This document shows, piece by piece, positions 9,621 to 14,047 of a stretch of 14,047 nucleotides of DNA. A program made the position numbers and the translations under genes. Every line of letters starts with the position of its first letter. Position 1 is the stretch's first letter. The stretch is taken from the NCBI GenBank assembly GCA_028565635.1, contig JAOXYB010033652.1, positions 1-14,047 of the forward strand. The letters run 5' to 3'. Under the pieces are notes generated by a model. The model was not told the origin of the DNA. It did not search any database and worked only from the letters and a program-made list of their open reading frames with translations. This DNA comes from Phoronis ovalis. Lineage: Eukaryota; Phoronida; Phoronidae.

Positions 9621-9829
9621 GTTATAAGTATATTATACAATGCCATGCTAACTGTATAAATATAAATTATATAAATTAGTTAAAATTCAATTTTAATTTT
9701 TGGACAGATGCATAATATTATATTATATCATACAAACTGTTCACGACGCATGTACTCACACCAGACATGAGAAATTTATATAATTTATATTTATACAGTT
9801 AGCATGGCATTATATAATATACTTATAAC
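9621..9829. mobile_element. Foldback/MITE-like element with 57-bp inverted arms
   Basis: The left arm (9621-9677) and the right arm (9773-9829) are reverse complements at 56 of 57 positions; the only mismatch is 9638 against 9812. The arms start GTTATAAGTATATTATA and contain AATGCCATGCTAACTG. The 95-bp spacer (9678-9772) has no coding capacity. The total of 209 bp suits a miniature inverted-repeat or foldback element. Near-identical arms imply recent insertion or arm conversion. No clear target-site duplication is visible: the left flank ends CACTTTC and the right flank begins AAAAAAAAGTG, which themselves look loosely complementary and could mean the true ends lie slightly further out. If it is in the 3' UTR, the transcript would carry a long hairpin. 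Confidence 0.75.
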
Positions 9830-9896
9830 AAAAAAAAGTGCTAATTAGGAAATATGATTTATCTGCTGGGTTTATATATCTGTTCTAAGGATTACA

Positions 9897-9932
9897 AATA
9901 AATGCAAATATTATAAGATGTTTAACAATAAA
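9897..9932 (+). terminator. Candidate polyadenylation signals of the main gene
   Basis: There are two canonical AATAAA hexamers, at 9897-9902 and 9927-9932. The second is followed by a GT-rich tract (CGTGTTTTTTGCTTGTTG, 9936-9953), the expected downstream element. These are the first AATAAA sites after the stop codon at 9173, which gives a 3' UTR of about 750 bases that includes the foldback element. Confidence 0.4.
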
Positions 9933-9953
9933 TTATCGTGTTTTTTGCTTGTT

Positions 9954-11814
9954 GAAACATTCAGTCTTCGACAAGGTACCATTTTTGAGGGTAATTTTCA
10001 TGCCCCTGATGCTAACCGTACATAGCCAAGTGTTCCATCAAATGAGCATGTCAGCTTTGATTTGTGAGATGTTGGTGCAATTGATAAATACAGAAAACCA
10101 AGGCAGCAAAAGTTCAGCCATTGTGAAGGAAATGAAGTAACAAAATACATAGCAATATTCGCAAGTTGTTTCGACTATTTCCAATGTAACCACCATAATA
10201 CATTGCATGTACAACAGTTCTCTACAAATGTTTTGTTACCTATATAGAAATTAATCTGAAACAGCACAGGAAAGTGTTGGTTGCCTCACAAAATTATCCA
10301 AATGATGATTTATCACAAAACATAGCATAAGTTTCCACTCGTTACTGGGACTATTCATGATGCTCATTGTTTGTTATTTACTGAGATTGCTGCTTTTTGC
10401 TCAAAAATTGCTGCACAATTTCTTATTGACTTGTAAATAACAAATGACTTTAACTGCTGGTTTCAGAGACATTCAGACGGTCCCTATAGAAAGCCGGCGG
10501 ATGGGGGTCAACGGATTTCCACCAAATTTGGCACGAAGATACGTTGGACGAATTTATTATGATGTGCAAAATTTGAGGTTTTTGCAACTATTCCAAACCG
10601 CTTTTTGGAACCCTCAAATTAATGGTAAAAATAGCATATATTGATATATTTTTTATAGCAAAAGGTGCAAACCGACTTACGTAAACATTTTTATTTTTGA
10701 AGGCTCCATTTAAGATAATTCAAAAAAAAAATTTATGGCTCAGATATACTGATAGACAACCTCCAGAAGGCATTTTTATAGACCAGCATTTTTGATGCCC
10801 AAAAAGTGACCCAAATTGCAATCTTAAAATGTTTCGCAGCAAACACAGTTTGGTATAGTAACATGTATTTTTATAAAGTTAAAGCATCATAGTAATGAAA
10901 TGCATTGTAAAAAGTCATAGTTTTGGTAATATATGTGTGAAATAATAACTCAAACAGACACTTTTTTAAACAAAAAAATGGCCATTTTCTATTGAATTGG
11001 ATGTAATAACATTTAAACGCAACACATGTTTGTGGTTATATTGGTATCAATTTTTACCTGAAAATGAATTATGTTATTATACACACTTATACTTACTTCT
11101 TATCTTAATAAATTATACATGTGGTGCTTAGACTTTAGTTTTTCCTTTTATTATGAAATAACCAGCAGTTCTCCCTTCATGATTGATAGACAGGTTCTTA
11201 TAGCATAGTCAGGAATACTTCCTGTGTGACAAATTGCTATGAGAACTCAACAGGAAAGGTTGGCTTTACATTTGCTGACAACATTTTGCATATATTTCAA
11301 AAAATCATTTCATGAGTTGTTCCTTTACTAAAGGAGATTGAGATCTTTGTGGAGTTAGTTAAAAAACTACGATGTCTGATAAGCAAGTTATTTTTCTGGC
11401 ATCTTGTATGAAGGACATAACCACATAATTATTTGTAAAGGATAAAAACTGCTGCTGTTAAAAATCCTATCAAGGAATACCAGTTAATAGCAAATCGGGC
11501 TGGATATTACAGTTTAGATTTGAGAGAAATTGAACAAATGACTGTCCGTCCCAGACACGGAATATTGTTTTCAACGGGTTTCGAAATCTAGTAAAACATG
11601 CAGTTCCAATATGCGCAGTGAAGTTAGAAAATTAGTCGTACCTATCGTCGTAAATACTTTTACATCTGTTCAAACATATTTTTAAATCAACCGAAGAAAA
11701 GATTAATTCCTATTGGCTCAGGTAAGACTTTTTAAAGAAATAAAGTAATGGATTTGTTCATGATTAAAAGGTTAAATGAAAAGTTAGGTAGTGTTCAAGG
11801 GAAGAACACAGGCT
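9954..11814. other. Intergenic stretch, nothing firmly recognised
   Basis: AT-rich DNA with only short open frames. Around 10470-10620 there is a slightly more GC-rich segment with CCACCAAATTTGGCACGAAG, which has the feel of a dispersed invertebrate repeat, but no second copy is visible in this window. AATAAA also occurs at 11106-11111. No gene, RNA or element can be supported. Confidence 0.4.
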
Positions 11815-12060
11815 TGTTTTCCCGGGGCTGTCAGGCTCCCAGGGGGCTCACATGAAAAAAGTCGGGTACGCATGCTCGACCGGAAAAACGAAGAAAAGGG
11901 GTACATTTTTGATGTTCGACGGGATTCCCGGGAACCCCGTTCAGGGGTCGATTTTGGCGGAAAACCACATTTAGGGGTATGTTTTTGGCAAATGTAACTT
12001 CCCGTTTAGGGGTTAGTTTTCGCCTACACCTCCCGTTTAGGGGTTGCTTTTTATCAGGTA
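11815..12060. repeat. GC-rich repeat remnant with TTAGGGGT motifs every 30-35 bp
   Basis: This is a clear GC-rich island in AT-rich DNA. It opens with CCCGGGGCTGTCAGG, contains CGGGATTCCCGGGAACCCCG (11920-11939), then has four related units anchored on GTTCAGGGGT (11939), ATTTAGGGGT (11969), GTTTAGGGGT (12004) and GTTTAGGGGT (12035), each followed by a T-rich tract such as ATGTTTTTGGC. The AGGGGTATGTTTTT piece at about 11973-11986 closely matches the two units near 173-215 at the left edge. Overlapping short open frames on both strands look incidental. It is probably part of a dispersed repeat; the family is unknown. Confidence 0.55.
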
Positions 12061-13346
12061 AAGTTACAAAACATCGATACAAAGTCTACCGTCGGGCATA
12101 CAGTCCAAATGTTTACTTCCGCATTGATCATTGGCTGCACGGAGACGTTTCAGCATGGAAATGGCCTTTTCTGTCAAATTTAGTCTGAGTAATAGCCAAC
12201 AAATAGACCACCAAAGCTCCATGGGAGAATGAAGATGTTGAAGGTTTTTCCTTAAATAAATAAAATGTGCATTATGTTTAAAATCAGTTATTTGATACAC
12301 GTCAAAGGGTATACTGTAGCTATAAGATATACCTCAGTGGCTTGGCAAGAATATAGTTAATAAAAGAAAACAGAAAGTGAGCCTTGGTCTACCAGGCTCA
12401 AAAGTAAATAAACTTCCAATGCGTTTTCAACTTTATTGAATATTGAGATAAACGAAATTAAGGTTTTGTTTGAGAACTAATTATCAACTGCAGTCATAAT
12501 TAATTAACTTATTTGTGTAGAACTAGTTACTTACTAGAACTTTAAACTGGTCACTCAAAAGATGTTAGTCTTAGGAGTTTAATTAAAGATAACAGTGTGC
12601 CTGATTTTACTTTAGATAAAGATTAAGTACATGCCTACACTTTTATTTGCAGGCAGTTTATATAATTCGTTGGATTGACTTTTATATTGTTTATGATTTT
12701 CATCTCCTTTTGATAAACACTGCTTTCAAAGTTTGCAACCAGGAGGGCTCAAGTCGGTGTCTATATGTTGAACTGTATTTTACTTCAAAATATTTTTTAA
12801 GTTGTATTCCAAATATTCCATAAATATGAGAAAAAAATTAAACAAAATTGTTTATAATACCATCCATTTTTTTCAGTATTGTGCAAAAAGTGTAAAACTC
12901 TTTATTCATCAATGCCAGAGGCTTTACCATAACATTCACAAAAGTACATAGAATGAGTCCTAATGTCAGGAACTATTTGAAGAATAAATTTAATGAGGGG
13001 CTATATCTAAAAAGAAAGCTGACCCTGCACAGGTATAAGCTCGTTTTGCTGCTTGCTTTGAAGATATCAATACTTTGTCAATGTAATAAAATACAATATA
13101 ATACTGAGGATATTGTTCATAGCTGAAAATATACCTGGATGGAGTGGGATATATCAAAACAAATAAATAGCAATGTGATGTTTTTTTCCTTACTACATCA
13201 CCCTTGTTTGGGATACCATAGCTAGTTTAAAAATCCAGCAAAACAATACTTATCATAAAATATACTAGCCATGCTGCTGATCAGTGTTGACACTATGCTC
13301 ATTACATGCTGTTTTTATTTGTAATATCATTTCAATTGCTATACAG
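12061..13346. other. Intergenic stretch, nothing recognised
   Basis: AT-rich sequence with short open frames only, A/T tracts and scattered small inverted repeats of no clear meaning. The last bases (GCTATACAG) could act as a splice acceptor for the coding-like segment that follows. Confidence 0.4.
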
Positions 13347-13589
13347 GTTGCCAAATTAATGAAGCATACTCCAATATTTTCATCTGAAGATTGGAGGACA
13401 TCCAAGCACATAGCTGCTCTATTCTAGATCTTCACAAAGAAAACAGGACTTTTTGACATCGATAACACAAGTGATGAAAAGGACATTGCGTATAATGTAC
13501 AACACAAAGTAGACGAATTGCAAAGACAAGTTTATAAGGAAATTACCTATGCTCATCCAATAACACATAATACTATTAACTTGTGTTAG
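13347..13589 (+). pseudogene. Coding-like remnant with one internal stop (weak)
   Basis: After an acceptor-like ATACAG, one frame runs from GTT at 13347 to TAG at 13587-13589, interrupted only by a TAG at 13425-13427. A single C-to-T change from CAG (Gln) would create that stop. The first part reads VAKLMKHTPIFSSEDW. The second includes DIDNTSDEKDIAYNV, then VDELQRQVYKEI. The charged, helical, non-repetitive composition resembles true protein more than AT-rich noise. I do not recognise the family. It could be a broken exon of another gene, an old transposon fragment, or chance. Confidence 0.25.
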
Positions 13590-13855
13590 GCTAAGAATAA
13601 ATTACACAAATTTAAATTGTGTGATCTTCAAAGTATTTGTACCTCCTTCGGGATTGTTATAACAGAATCAAAAAGGAAAAAAAAACAGCTACACAGACAA
13701 ATTAGGTGAAATCTTGAGTAATTGCACATGTTGTTCCTAAAATTTGATTTAGAAGCACTTACGCAATTGCATTTTTGTTGTCATTTAGCACGAGCATGTT
13801 CTGTATGAGAATGCACCAGGCAACAGGGGTTAACAATTGTGTTGTATATTGTTCA
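13590..13855. other. Short intergenic stretch, nothing recognised
   Basis: AT-rich non-coding DNA leading to the tandem repeat. TATTGTTCATTG just before the first full unit resembles the end of a unit and may be a decayed partial copy. Confidence 0.35.
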
Positions 13856-14047
13856 TTGTTAGGCGTGGTTAGGTAATTAGGTAGGATTAAGCTCAGTAGG
13901 ATTATATGTTGTTCAATTGACTGTTAGGTGTGGTTAGGTCATTGTGGAGGATTAAGCCACGTAGGATTAGATGTTGTTCAATTGACTGTTAGGTGTGGTT
14001 AGGTCATTGTGGAGGATTAAGCCACGTAGGATTAGATGTTGTTCAAT
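13856..14047. repeat. 65-bp tandem repeat, about 3 copies, cut by window edge
   Basis: Units start at 13856, 13921 and 13986. The second and third are identical over the 62 bases visible. The first differs at roughly ten positions. Each unit carries GTTAGGTGTGGTTAGGT and ends ATGTTGTTCAATTGA. The array reaches the last base of the window, so its true length is unknown. Confidence 0.9.

Noticed and set aside
9949-10140. 63-codon frame just after the polyadenylation signals
   Set aside because: It starts at a non-ATG codon, has a hydrophobic then polar composition with no known family, and an overlapping frame looks equally protein-like, so neither is convincing.
10444-10644. 66-codon open frame
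   Set aside because: It has no recognisable domain, no clear Kozak context and no second exon, and its sequence reads like repeat-derived DNA. It is within chance length.
11939-12044. CRISPR-like spacing of short repeats
   Set aside because: The repeats are only about 10 bp, the spacers are T-rich and related to each other, and the genome is eukaryotic.
13856-14047. Telomere-like TTAGG motifs in the 65-bp repeat
   Set aside because: The motifs are scattered within a longer complex unit and are not a head-to-tail TTAGG or TTAGGG array.
1-14047. tRNA, rRNA or other structured RNA genes
   Set aside because: No A/B-box pair, cloverleaf or rRNA-like segment was found by eye on either strand. 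A covariance-model scan was not possible here.

Overview
The window looks like AT-rich nuclear DNA of an invertebrate animal. It holds one clear protein-coding gene in a sea of non-coding and repeat sequence, a GT-AG intron that joins two coding exons in phase, several classes of low-copy repeat, and no operon structure or bacterial start signals. The exact group cannot be read from the sequence. Proteins of this architecture (a nucleotidyltransferase domain followed by kinesin-light-chain-like TPRs) are known to me mainly from cnidarians, lancelets, brachiopods, molluscs and similar animals, so a marine or aquatic invertebrate is the best guess.

Layout from left to right. 1-650: repeat-derived DNA with two spaced copies of an AAAGGGGTATGTTT motif and a C13 run. 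655-769: a weak candidate for the last coding exon of an upstream gene. About 889-1170: a possible short non-autonomous element bounded by CCCCGGGG-type ends. 1922-2057: first coding exon of the main gene, with a good Kozak start and a GTAAGG donor. 2058-5700: a 3.6-kb intron, of which about 2.1 kb (3325-5420) is an old, decayed tandem array of a roughly 300-bp unit. 5701-9173: the large second exon. 9174-9932: probable 3' UTR, containing a striking 209-bp foldback element with 57-bp arms (9621-9829) just before two AATAAA signals. 9933-11810: nothing recognised. 11815-12060: a GC-rich repeat remnant with TTAGGGGT-type motifs every 30-35 bp, related to the left edge of the window. 12061-13346: nothing recognised. 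13347-13589: a coding-like remnant with one internal stop. 13856-14047: a 65-bp tandem repeat running off the right edge.

The main gene encodes a predicted 1202-residue protein. A short polar, basic N-terminal leader is followed by a Pol-beta-type nucleotidyltransferase domain of the GlnD/DUF294 style (GLGS at 226-229, D240-L-E242), a helical GlnD/DUF294-like middle domain, and a C-terminal array of 14 TPR units of exactly 43 residues. The catalytic-type residues are kept, so it may be an active enzyme. Among the TPR units the changes concentrate at the helix-A positions that contact ligand in known TPRs. An enzyme head on a diversified binding solenoid fits a sensor or scaffold role, possibly in innate immunity, but that role is inference.
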